Shown here in pieces: positions 1 to 5,384 of a stretch of 5,385 nucleotides of DNA. Numbering within the stretch: the first letter of the stretch is position 1; each line of letters opens with the position of its first letter. Origin of the DNA: Chloroflexota bacterium (GTDB taxonomy: Bacteria > Chloroflexota > Anaerolineae > JAADDB01); assembly GCA_013154135.1 (NCBI GenBank), contig JAADDB010000256.1:1-5385 (forward strand), in the 5' to 3' direction. The position numbers were made by a program, and so were the translations under genes. The notes under the pieces are model-generated. The model ran no database searches, had not been told where the DNA came from, and saw only the letters and a list, made by a program, of their open reading frames with translations.

Positions 1-54
1 CGCCCGCCAACCCCACACAAAACTCTTTTCCTGCACGGGGCGAGAACGCCGGAG

Positions 55-86
55 CCCCGCCAAGGTGCGGACCCGTCCGCCGCCAA
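55..86 (+). repeat. Left arm of a 32-bp inverted repeat (partner at 5353-5384)
   Basis: Read forward, this segment matches the reverse complement of 5353-5384 at 31 of 32 positions. The first 23 bases (55-77) are identical, position 78 is C here and T in the partner, and the last 8 (79-86) are identical. Beyond 86 the similarity stops abruptly. On the outer side, base 54 (g) differs from the equivalent partner base (a), after which the window ends. This arm contains a perfect dyad, gcggac-cc-gtccgc, at 67-80, which the single difference breaks in the other copy. A near-perfect match of this length is not expected by chance in 5.4 kb. Its nature (dispersed repeat, terminal repeat or protein-binding site) is unknown. 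Confidence 0.9.
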
Positions 87-119
87 GATACTACGGAAAA
101 CCGCGGGGGATACGTCGGC

Positions 120-154
120 CGGGCGCCCCGGTACGGGGCGAAACAAAGCGCCCG
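120..154 (+). other. Nested GC hairpin in the leader of the first gene
   Basis: The inner perfect 7-bp stem is cgccccg (124-130) with cggggcg (134-140), closed by a gta loop. A competing perfect 7-bp stem pairs cgggcgc (120-126) with gcgcccg (148-154). The two share bases 124-126, so they are mutually exclusive in full, although 120-123 with 151-154 can stack outside the inner hairpin. No T-run follows, so it is not a standard intrinsic terminator. It ends 25 nt before the start codon and could affect mRNA stability or translation, but in a GC-rich genome it may be incidental. Confidence 0.4.
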
Positions 155-171
155 AAAATCATCAGGGCACT

Positions 172-176
172 AGGAG
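172..176 (+). promoter_or_regulatory. Ribosome binding site of the LOG-like gene
   Basis: The sequence aggag lies 3 nt before the ATG at 180. This is a good Shine-Dalgarno core but with unusually tight spacing. It supports the chosen start, since no other nearby start has comparable support. Confidence 0.6.
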
Positions 177-179
177 CAA

Positions 180-725
180 ATGCGAGAATACATTGCCGTC
201 ATCGGTCAAGGACAAAATCCGGGAGATCCCCCACTGCCGGAGCACGTGCGCCGGGCCGCGTACGAAGTGGGCCGGCACATCGCACAGGCAGGGGCCGTGC
301 TCGTGTGTGGAGGACTGGGCGGTGTGATGGAAGCCGCGTCCCAGGGAGCGGCGGATGCAGGGGGCGAAATCATCGCCTTCCTCCCCGGGCTGGACCGACG
401 CGCAGCCAACCCATACGTCACCCATGCCTTTCCCACCGGCCTGGGCACCCTGCGCAACTACCTGATCATCCGCAGCGCGGACGCGGCCATCCTCATCGCG
501 GGAGGAGTGGGCACCCTGCAGGAGGCCACCATCGCGTACGACCATCGGGTGCCGGTTGTCCTTCTCCGGGGCACAGGAGGCTGGGCCGACCGTCTTCCAG
601 CCCTCCTCTTAGAGGGGCGCTACCTGGACGAACGCCGAAAAGTGGCCTTTGCCCTCGCCTCCACACCGGAAGAAGCAGTGGCCAAAGCCAGGGAAAGGGG
701 ACGATCCCCCACCCCTTCACCTTAA
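180..725 (+). CDS. LOG-superfamily (TIGR00725-like) Rossmann-fold protein, putative nucleotide-binding
   Basis: This 181-residue protein belongs to the LOG/DprA-like (SLOG) superfamily. Visible signatures are an N-terminal beta strand and loop (IAVIGQG, residues 5-11), GGLGGVMEAAS (44-54), GLGTLRNYLIIRSADAAI (87-104) and GGVGTLQEA (108-116). The second glycine motif is the classical GGxGTxxE. However, the Pro that precedes it in true LOG cytokinin-riboside phosphohydrolases is Ala107 here, and the MHxRK catalytic motif of those enzymes is absent. The pattern fits the uncharacterised TIGR00725 branch, once called possible lysine decarboxylases. I infer nucleotide binding, perhaps N-glycosidic cleavage of a nucleotide, but no substrate can be read from the sequence. 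The tail (RERGRSPTPSP) is low-complexity. The stop lies 12-30 nt before the next gene, which suggests co-transcription. Confidence 0.85.
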   Translation: MREYIAVIGQGQNPGDPPLPEHVRRAAYEVGRHIAQAGAVLVCGGLGGVMEAASQGAADAGGEIIAFLPGLDRRAANPYVTHAFPTGLGTLRNYLIIRSADAAILIAGGVGTLQEATIAYDHRVPVVLLRGTGGWADRLPALLLEGRYLDERRKVAFALASTPEEAVAKARERGRSPTPSP

Positions 726-755
726 CCGATAATCGGGATGCGTTCATCGTTGCCC

Positions 756-1535
756 ATGAAGCCAACAGTATCCATTGCCCAAATACCCATCACCGTCGGC
801 GTGCCGGAAGAGAACATCGACCGGGTGCGGGAATACGCGGTCGAGGCCGCGCGGCGCGGCTCCCACCTGCTCCTCCTGCCCGAACTTTGGGCCACCGGGT
901 ATGACCTCCCGCACGCGGCCCAATGGGCCTCCCCACCGGACGAAGGCCCCTTCGCGCTCGTCGCCCAATGGGCCCGGGAACTCAACCTGTGGATCGTGGG
1001 CTCCCTCCTGGAACGGGGGCCCGAAGGCGTGTACAACACGGCCCACGTGGCCTCCCCCGCGGGGGAGATCGTGGCCCTTTACCGGAAGATACACCTCTTC
1101 CCCCTCATGGAAGAACCCCGATACCTGAAAGCCGGCACCCAACCCGTCCTCTGGCGCGCGCCGTGGGGATGGGTGGGATTGGCCATCTGCTACGATGTGC
1201 GGTTTCCGGAACTCTTCCGCGCGTACCGGCGGGCCGCCGCGCACATGGTCCTCCTGCCCGCGGAATGGCCCCATCCCCGCCTGCACCACTGGCGCACCCT
1301 CATCCAAGCCCGGGCCATCGAAAACCAATACTTCCTCCTCGCGGCCAACCGGGTGGGGCAAAGTGGCGAAACCCGTTTCCTCGGCCACTCCATGATCGTC
1401 TCCCCTTGGGGAGAGCCTTTGTTGGAAGCAGGGGAACAGCCCGTCCTGCTGACCACCCAGGTGGATCTGGCCGAAGTGGCAGAAGCACGACGGCGTCTAC
1501 CCATGGACCTGGAGGGAGATCATGCCCAAGAGTGA
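756..1535 (+). CDS. Carbon-nitrogen hydrolase (nitrilase superfamily amidase)
   Basis: This is a cytoplasmic amidase of the nitrilase superfamily, hydrolysing a C-N bond through a Glu-Lys-Cys triad. With the start at 756 (259 residues), the triad is Glu43 in LLLLPELW, Lys111 in YRKIHLF and Cys145 in AICYDVRFPELFR. The segment PAEWPHPRLHHWRTLIQARAIENQ (about 173-196) and the following AANRVG are typical of the omega-amidase/Nit2/MtnU-like group. The length is normal for a single-domain member. An in-frame ATG at 738 would add MRSSLP, but the family normally begins right at the first strand (VSIAQIPI), so 756 is preferred. Neither start has a clear Shine-Dalgarno site, which suggests coupling to the upstream gene. 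The 3' end overlaps psuG by 14 nt. Omega-amidase (2-oxoglutaramate) activity is possible. A ureidopropionase-type role next to psuG is speculative. Confidence 0.92.
   Translation: MKPTVSIAQIPITVGVPEENIDRVREYAVEAARRGSHLLLLPELWATGYDLPHAAQWASPPDEGPFALVAQWARELNLWIVGSLLERGPEGVYNTAHVASPAGEIVALYRKIHLFPLMEEPRYLKAGTQPVLWRAPWGWVGLAICYDVRFPELFRAYRRAAAHMVLLPAEWPHPRLHHWRTLIQARAIENQYFLLAANRVGQSGETRFLGHSMIVSPWGEPLLEAGEQPVLLTTQVDLAEVAEARRRLPMDLEGDHAQE
1511..1516 (+). promoter_or_regulatory. Ribosome binding site of psuG inside the hydrolase gene
   Basis: The sequence ggaggg ends 5 nt before the ATG at 1522 and lies within the last codons of the upstream hydrolase. Together with the 14-nt gene overlap it fixes the psuG start and implies translational coupling. 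Confidence 0.75.
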
Positions 1536-2448
1536 CCTCTTTCGCATCCACCCGAAGGTGGCCCACGCGCTGGACACGGGTGAACCGGTGGTAGCGTTGG
1601 AATCCACCGTCATCGCCCACGGACTTCCCTACCCCCAGAACGTGGCCATCGCCCGGGAACTGGAAGCCATCGTCCGGGAAGAAGGGGCCACGCCGGCCAC
1701 CATTGCCCTGGCCGACGGTCACGTGCAGGTGGGCATCGACGACCCCTTGTTGGAACGTCTGGCCCTGGCCGATGATGTGGCCAAAGTGAGCCTGGCCCAT
1801 GTGGGCCTGGTCCTTGCCCGGCGGCAGCTCGGAGCGACCACAGTAGCCGCGACCATGTGGGCCGCGGCCCGGGTGGGCATCCCCGTCTTCGCCACCGGCG
1901 GCACCGGAGGCGTCCATCCGGGGGGTGTGGACATTTCCGCGGACCTCCCCGCGCTGGCCGCTTACCCGGTGACCGTGGTCAGCGCGGGCGTCAAAAGCCT
2001 GCTGGACATCCCGGCCACCCGGGAATGGCTGGAAACCCACGGCATTCCCGTCCTGGGCTTGGGCACGGACGAACTCCCCGGGTTCTACACCCGAGGGACC
2101 GGAGTGAAGGTGGACGCGCGCGTGGACACGGTGGAGGAAGCCGCGGCCATCATCCAGGCCCACTGGCGTGCCGGATTCCGCACCGGCGTCCTCATGACCG
2201 TCCCCCTCGCGGCGGAGGATGCCCTCTCCCCGCAGGAATTGCAATCCGCGCTGGCCCAAGCCGAGGCCGAAGCCCGGGAGCAAGGCATCGGAGGGCCCGC
2301 GCTCACCCCGTACGTACTGGCCGCGCTGGCCCGCATCACCCAAGGTCGCTCCGTACAAGCCAACCTCCAACTCCTCCGACAAAACGCCCGCATCGCAGCC
2401 CAACTGGCCCACTACCTCCGAGGGGCCATGATCACCAGCGGTTTCTGA
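1522..2448 (+). CDS. psuG: Pseudouridine-5'-phosphate glycosidase
   Basis: PsuG reversibly cleaves the C-C glycosidic bond of pseudouridine 5'-phosphate to uracil and ribose 5-phosphate, in the cytoplasm, as the last step of pseudouridine salvage. The 308-residue length is close to the E. coli enzyme. By alignment from memory, the catalytic residues are kept: Glu27 (ALESTVIAHGLPYPQN, E. coli Glu31), Lys88 (KVS, Lys93), His132 (GGVH, His137), Asp141 (DISAD, metal-binding Asp149), Lys158 (SAGVKSLLD, Schiff-base Lys166) and Asn281 (QANLQLLRQNA, Asn289). One oddity is that the loop between His132 and DISADL is HPGGV, about three residues shorter than the usual HRGAE-type loop and lacking its Arg. 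No pseudouridine kinase gene (psuK, PfkB-type) adjoins it, although the two are often neighbours. The start is supported by ggaggg and by overlap with the hydrolase gene. Confidence 0.96.
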   Translation: MPKSDLFRIHPKVAHALDTGEPVVALESTVIAHGLPYPQNVAIARELEAIVREEGATPATIALADGHVQVGIDDPLLERLALADDVAKVSLAHVGLVLARRQLGATTVAATMWAAARVGIPVFATGGTGGVHPGGVDISADLPALAAYPVTVVSAGVKSLLDIPATREWLETHGIPVLGLGTDELPGFYTRGTGVKVDARVDTVEEAAAIIQAHWRAGFRTGVLMTVPLAAEDALSPQELQSALAQAEAEAREQGIGGPALTPYVLAALARITQGRSVQANLQLLRQNARIAAQLAHYLRGAMITSGF

Positions 2449-2475
2449 CACCACCCCGTGCGATCCCCCACCATC

Positions 2476-2493
2476 CCCGCGCTCGCGCGCGGG
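2476..2493 (+). other. GC hairpin in the psuG-metVF gap
   Basis: A perfect 7-bp stem, cccgcgc (2476-2482) with gcgcggg (2487-2493), closed by a 4-nt tcgc loop, lies 27 nt after the psuG stop and 28 nt before the next start. The sequence after it is cataaccc, without a T-run, so a standard intrinsic terminator is unlikely. It could mark the boundary between two transcription units, act in attenuation, or protect an mRNA end. It is the only sizeable gap inside the gene block. Confidence 0.45.
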
Positions 2494-2521
2494 CATAACC
2501 CACAACGGAGAAAGCGATCGC

Positions 2522-3892
2522 ATGAACACAAAACGCCTTACCCTATCCCTGTTGGCACACGCGTACACCTGGACATGGCGCATGTTAAAGCCTATGCGAA
2601 GATGGCTCCGCCCCGGCTCGTGGGGAGAACGCGTCCTCCGTCGGGTGGAGCACCTCACCAAAGGTCCTCTCTTCCACTGCCGGATGTGTGGGGACTGCGT
2701 CCTCCACAGCACGGGCATGGTCTGCCCCATGAACTGTCCCAAAAACATCCGCAACGGACCTTGTGGCGGTGTGCGTGACAACGGCATGTGCGAAGTGTAC
2801 CCCGATCGCGTGTGCGTGTGGGTGCGGGCGCACGAACGCGCACGACACCTCCCCCGGTACGGCCACGAGATCACCCACATCCTCCCGCCCCACGACTGGT
2901 CCCTGGAAGGCACCTCCGCGTGGGCCAACGCGCTCCACGGCCGGAGCCCCCTCACCCTTCCCCACTGGGGAACCCCCACGCGCGACCGGCCTGTCGGCAG
3001 TCGCCTGGAACAAGTCCTGCGCGAGGGCACCTTCGCGGTCACCGTGGAACTGAACCCACCCGACAGCGCGAACCCGGAGGATGTGTACAAAACCGCACGC
3101 GTGCTGGCCCCTGTGTGCCACGCCATGAACGTGGTGGACGCCTCCGGAGCCAACGTGCACATGTCCAGCCTGGCCGTATGCGCGCTCCTGGTCCGGGCGG
3201 GGTACGAACCCGTGTACCAGATCTCGGCCCGGGACCGCAACCGCATCGCCATTCAGGGCGACCTTCTCGGCGCGGCCGCGCTGGGCATCCGCAATGTGCT
3301 CTTCATCACCGGCGACCACGTGTCCCGAGGCGATCATCCCCACGCCAAGCCCGTCTTCGACCTGGACTCCATCCAGATGCTCCACACCGCCCGCATCATG
3401 CGGGACCACGGACACTTCCTCAGCGGCCGGGAACTGAGCACACCGCCCTCTTTGTTCCTGGGCGCGGTGGCCAACCCCTTTGTCCCGCCCTATGAGGATC
3501 GGGTGGAGCGGTTGGAGAAGAAGGTGCGCGCGGGCGCCCAGTTCGTGCAAACCCAGTACTGTTTTGATGTGGACCGTCTGCGCGCGTTCATGCAACGGGT
3601 GCGCGACCGGGGCCTGGACCGCAAAGTCCACATCCTCGTGGGAGTGGGCCCCCTGCGGTCGGCCCGGGCCGCGGAGTACATGCGCAGCCATATCCCGGGC
3701 ATCGTCATCCCCGACGCGATCATCCGCCGCTTGCGTTCCGTGCCGCGCAAGAAGCAACAGGAAGAGGGCGTCCGCATCGCGGTGGAACTCATCCAGCAAA
3801 TTCGGGAAATTGATGGAATCGCGGGAGTGCATATAATGGCTTTCCGACAAGAAGAATGGGTCCCATACATCGTAGAGGAGGCAGGGCTGTGA
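2522..3892 (+). CDS. Fused MetV-MetF methylenetetrahydrofolate reductase
   Basis: The 456-residue protein joins two modules that are separate proteins in acetogens. Residues about 48-115 form the cysteine-rich MTHFR_C/MetV domain: CRMCGDC (C53, C56, C59), CPMNC (C68, C72), RNGPCGG (C81), then C90 and C98 in CEVYPDRVCVW, which probably bind an iron-sulphur cluster or other metal. Residues about 160-455 form the flavin-binding TIM barrel of MetF. VELNPP holds Glu176 (E. coli Glu28), FITGDH holds Asp265 (Asp120 near the flavin) and QTQYCFD is the folate-contact region. It should reduce 5,10-methylene-THF to 5-methyl-THF for methionine synthesis or the methyl branch of the Wood-Ljungdahl pathway; the metal domain suggests an electron donor other than plain NADH. 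Residues 1-47 are basic and Trp-rich, of unknown role. The sequence ggag at 2507-2510 is a spaced ribosome site. The stop overlaps the next start. Confidence 0.93.
   Translation: MNTKRLTLSLLAHAYTWTWRMLKPMRRWLRPGSWGERVLRRVEHLTKGPLFHCRMCGDCVLHSTGMVCPMNCPKNIRNGPCGGVRDNGMCEVYPDRVCVWVRAHERARHLPRYGHEITHILPPHDWSLEGTSAWANALHGRSPLTLPHWGTPTRDRPVGSRLEQVLREGTFAVTVELNPPDSANPEDVYKTARVLAPVCHAMNVVDASGANVHMSSLAVCALLVRAGYEPVYQISARDRNRIAIQGDLLGAAALGIRNVLFITGDHVSRGDHPHAKPVFDLDSIQMLHTARIMRDHGHFLSGRELSTPPSLFLGAVANPFVPPYEDRVERLEKKVRAGAQFVQTQYCFDVDRLRAFMQRVRDRGLDRKVHILVGVGPLRSARAAEYMRSHIPGIVIPDAIIRRLRSVPRKKQQEEGVRIAVELIQQIREIDGIAGVHIMAFRQEEWVPYIVEEAGL
3876..3881 (+). promoter_or_regulatory. Ribosome binding site deciding the lipoprotein start
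   Basis: A full aggagg lies 7 nt before GTG 3889, inside the last codons of metVF. This is the best Shine-Dalgarno site in the window. It selects the GTG at 3889 over the in-frame ATG at 3856, which would add 11 residues and lacks comparable support. Confidence 0.8.
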
Positions 3893-5205
3893 ACCGTGGA
3901 GGTTGGCTTTTCCTTGTGATCCTGACCGTTGTCCTGGCCGCGTGTGGGGGAACACCCACGCCGACCCTTCCCCCCACCCCGCCGGAACAGGCCCGGGCGA
4001 CGGTGACATTGCCCACCCCGTATCCCCTGGCCCCCGCGCCCGCGGGATGGCCCCCCGCGACAAGTTTTCTCACCCAGGACGCGTGGTTGGCCCTCCACGT
4101 GGAGGACGCGCAAGGACATCGCTGGACAGTGGTCGCGGCGGAGGCGGGGGACAAGGTGGTGGACGAGGTGAATCACCGCGAGTGGGTGGACAAGGGACTC
4201 TTCCTCACCCGGGAACGACATCTGTGGGAAGCGCTCTTCCGCCAGGCAGGACTGGCCGAGCTCACCCGCACATCCTACCTCACCGAATGTCCTACCTGTC
4301 CCACCTTCGCGCTGGCCTGGCGTGCGGATGCGGGGACGTCGCGGGGGATCTGGCTGCGCACGCGGCCGTACGACGCGCGCGGGGCCATCATCCCCCTCAT
4401 GCCCGTGGTCCAAACCCTGAGTCTCCGGGTCGAAGCCCTCATGCGCGCGTTCCCCGAAGCCGGGGAAATCACCTCTGCGCCCCCTCTGCCCGACCGAGGC
4501 CGAGTCCCCGACACAAGGACCATCCTCCAGGCCGTGTACGGTTCGGCCCTCACCTGGGAAGGGGAGACGCCGCGACTCGGGGAAGACATGGAACCATGGG
4601 TCTTGCAAGTAGTCCCGTGCGCGTGCACCGCGGCCGACGCGGTGGAAGCCGTGGCCATTGTGGGAGCGCATACCCCTCGGGAGGCGCTCGGGACTGAGGA
4701 GCAGAAAGCGGCACAGGCTCGTGTGGCCCTGTTCCAATTGCAGCGCACGGGTTCGTGGAAGCTCATGGGGATGTCGGACCCGCTGGCCATGAATGTGTCG
4801 GCCCAGATGTTGGGCGTTCAGATCGTGCAGGCGGTGGATTTCGACCACGACGGCCGCGCGGCCATCCTGGTGAACAGCGCATCCCTCGCGCCCCGGTACC
4901 TGGATGGGGTGTATCACCTGTACGGTTGGAAGGACGCGGCGTGGCAGCGGTTGTGGACGACCACCTCCTATTATGACAACACCACCCTCCCGGAACAGCC
5001 CGACTACGCGACCCAGGTGGGATGGCCGGAGTGGAAGGACCACAACGGGGATGGGGCAGAGGACATCGTGTTCCACGTCATCCGGCGCACGTATGCCCGC
5101 GAGGCCCCGGGCTTTGCGGACACGGCGCACGTGGAAGGGGAAACGTACTCCACGGTCCTCTTCGAGTGGAGCGGCTCGGGGTTTCTGTTGACGGACGGGA
5201 ACTAG
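3889..5205 (+). CDS. Putative lipoprotein of unknown function with Ca-binding-like loops
   Basis: With the GTG start the protein has 438 residues. It begins with a lipoprotein signal peptide: MNRGG, a hydrophobic run WLFLVILTVVLAA, and the lipobox LAAC with Cys19 as the lipidated residue. A Thr/Pro-rich tether follows to about residue 58 (TPTPTLPPTPP, then PTPYPLAPAPAGWPP). The body is not a family I recognise. It has two close Cys pairs that could be disulphides (CPTC at 134-137 and CAC at 244-246). Near the C-terminus are two acidic loops, DFDHDG (317-322) and DHNGDG (384-389), each followed by a hydrophobic strand, as in FG-GAP/VCBS or EF-hand-like calcium sites. It should be anchored on the outer face of the cytoplasmic membrane. 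The GTG overlaps the metVF stop (gtga), so the two are translationally coupled, an odd pairing of exported and cytoplasmic proteins. Third codon positions look richer in G than in the other genes. Confidence 0.88.
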   Translation: MNRGGWLFLVILTVVLAACGGTPTPTLPPTPPEQARATVTLPTPYPLAPAPAGWPPATSFLTQDAWLALHVEDAQGHRWTVVAAEAGDKVVDEVNHREWVDKGLFLTRERHLWEALFRQAGLAELTRTSYLTECPTCPTFALAWRADAGTSRGIWLRTRPYDARGAIIPLMPVVQTLSLRVEALMRAFPEAGEITSAPPLPDRGRVPDTRTILQAVYGSALTWEGETPRLGEDMEPWVLQVVPCACTAADAVEAVAIVGAHTPREALGTEEQKAAQARVALFQLQRTGSWKLMGMSDPLAMNVSAQMLGVQIVQAVDFDHDGRAAILVNSASLAPRYLDGVYHLYGWKDAAWQRLWTTTSYYDNTTLPEQPDYATQVGWPEWKDHNGDGAEDIVFHVIRRTYAREAPGFADTAHVEGETYSTVLFEWSGSGFLLTDGN

Positions 5206-5272
5206 AAAAGAGCCCTCCGGGGTGCACGGCCGTGTGTCCTTACCGGCGATGTGTGGTCATGTGCGATCGCCC

Positions 5273-5294
5273 GGGGCTCAATTTGGGGAGCCCC
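5273..5294 (+). terminator. Hairpin downstream of the lipoprotein gene, possible terminator
   Basis: A perfect 7-bp stem, ggggctc (5273-5279) with gagcccc (5288-5294), encloses an 8-nt loop (aatttggg), 67 nt after the last stop codon. No T-run follows (ctgcgg), so it is not a textbook Rho-independent terminator. Its position after the final gene of the block makes a role in 3'-end formation or stability plausible. Confidence 0.4.
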
Positions 5295-5323
5295 CTGCGG
5301 ACGTTCTGGAATGTGCCGGCATA

Positions 5324-5353
5324 GGACACGGATGTACTCAGATGCACACGGAT
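5324..5353. repeat. Three-unit 10-bp tandem repeat (ACACGGAT type)
   Basis: Three contiguous 10-mers, ggacacggat (5324-5333), gtactcagat (5334-5343) and gcacacggat (5344-5353), share the frame g-N-A-C-A/T-C-G/A-G-A-T. Units 1 and 3 differ only at their second base. On the other strand it reads as atccgtgt units, a kind of short periodic intergenic repeat I recall from several environmental genomes, though I cannot verify that here. Its last base coincides with the first base of the right inverted-repeat arm. The 10-bp period puts every unit on the same face of the DNA helix. Confidence 0.7.
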
Positions 5354-5384
5354 TGGCGGCAGACGGGTCCGCACCTTGGCGGGG
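5353..5384 (-). repeat. Right arm of the 32-bp inverted repeat (partner at 55-86)
   Basis: The reverse complement of this segment matches 55-86 at 31 of 32 positions; the one difference is a5361 against c78. The outer end sits one base from the window edge, so any extension beyond 5385, or a flanking target duplication, cannot be seen. The difference breaks the perfect inner dyad present in the left arm. Confidence 0.9.

Larger units (their letters stand above)
1..179. other. 5' non-coding region upstream of the LOG-like gene
   Basis: I see no convincing coding sequence here. An open frame from about 65 runs through on another frame of the first gene, but its product is Arg/Pro/Gly/His-rich shadow sequence. 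The stretch holds one arm of the long-range inverted repeat (55-86), a 6-bp GC stem (cggggc 36-41 with gccccg 54-59), a nested hairpin at 120-154 and the ribosome binding site at 172-176. The short word ccgccaa occurs three times (4-10, 57-63, 80-86). I could not identify a convincing sigma-70 promoter: gatact at 87-92 resembles a -10 box but has no acceptable -35 partner. A promoter for the block is expected here or further upstream, but I cannot place it. Confidence 0.6.

Noticed and set aside
738..755. ATG 738 as the start of the C-N hydrolase
   Set aside because: It adds six residues before the first family strand and has no Shine-Dalgarno support. It is not excluded, only less likely than 756.
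65..904. A 279-residue plus-strand open frame starting in the leader
   Set aside because: It overlaps the LOG-like gene throughout in another frame. The product is low-complexity Arg/Pro/Gly/His sequence with no motif, and no ribosome site was seen.
2514..2521. gcgatcgc palindrome, also at 5263-5270, resembling cyanobacterial HIP1
   Set aside because: Two copies in 5.4 kb of GC-rich DNA is far below HIP1 density, and the gene content does not point to cyanobacteria. It may be coincidence.
1300..3252. A 650-residue open frame on the minus strand, plus others of about 490-550 residues (2585-4063, 3490-5130)
   Set aside because: They lie opposite strongly supported genes (psuG, metVF, lipoprotein). 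Their products are Gly/His/Arg-rich without recognisable domains, and long antisense frames are expected at this GC content.
3856..3888. ATG 3856 as the start of the lipoprotein
   Set aside because: It would place MGPIHRRGGRA before the signal peptide and lacks the spaced aggagg that precedes GTG 3889. The GTG gives a standard lipoprotein signal.
55..5384. A transposon or integrative element bounded by terminal inverted repeats
   Set aside because: No transposase, integrase or resolvase is encoded, the cargo looks metabolic, and target duplications cannot be tested because the right arm meets the window edge.
5324..5384. CRISPR array fragment
   Set aside because: The 10-bp units are contiguous without spacers, and the 32-bp repeat occurs only twice, 5.2 kb apart in opposite orientation; there are no cas genes.
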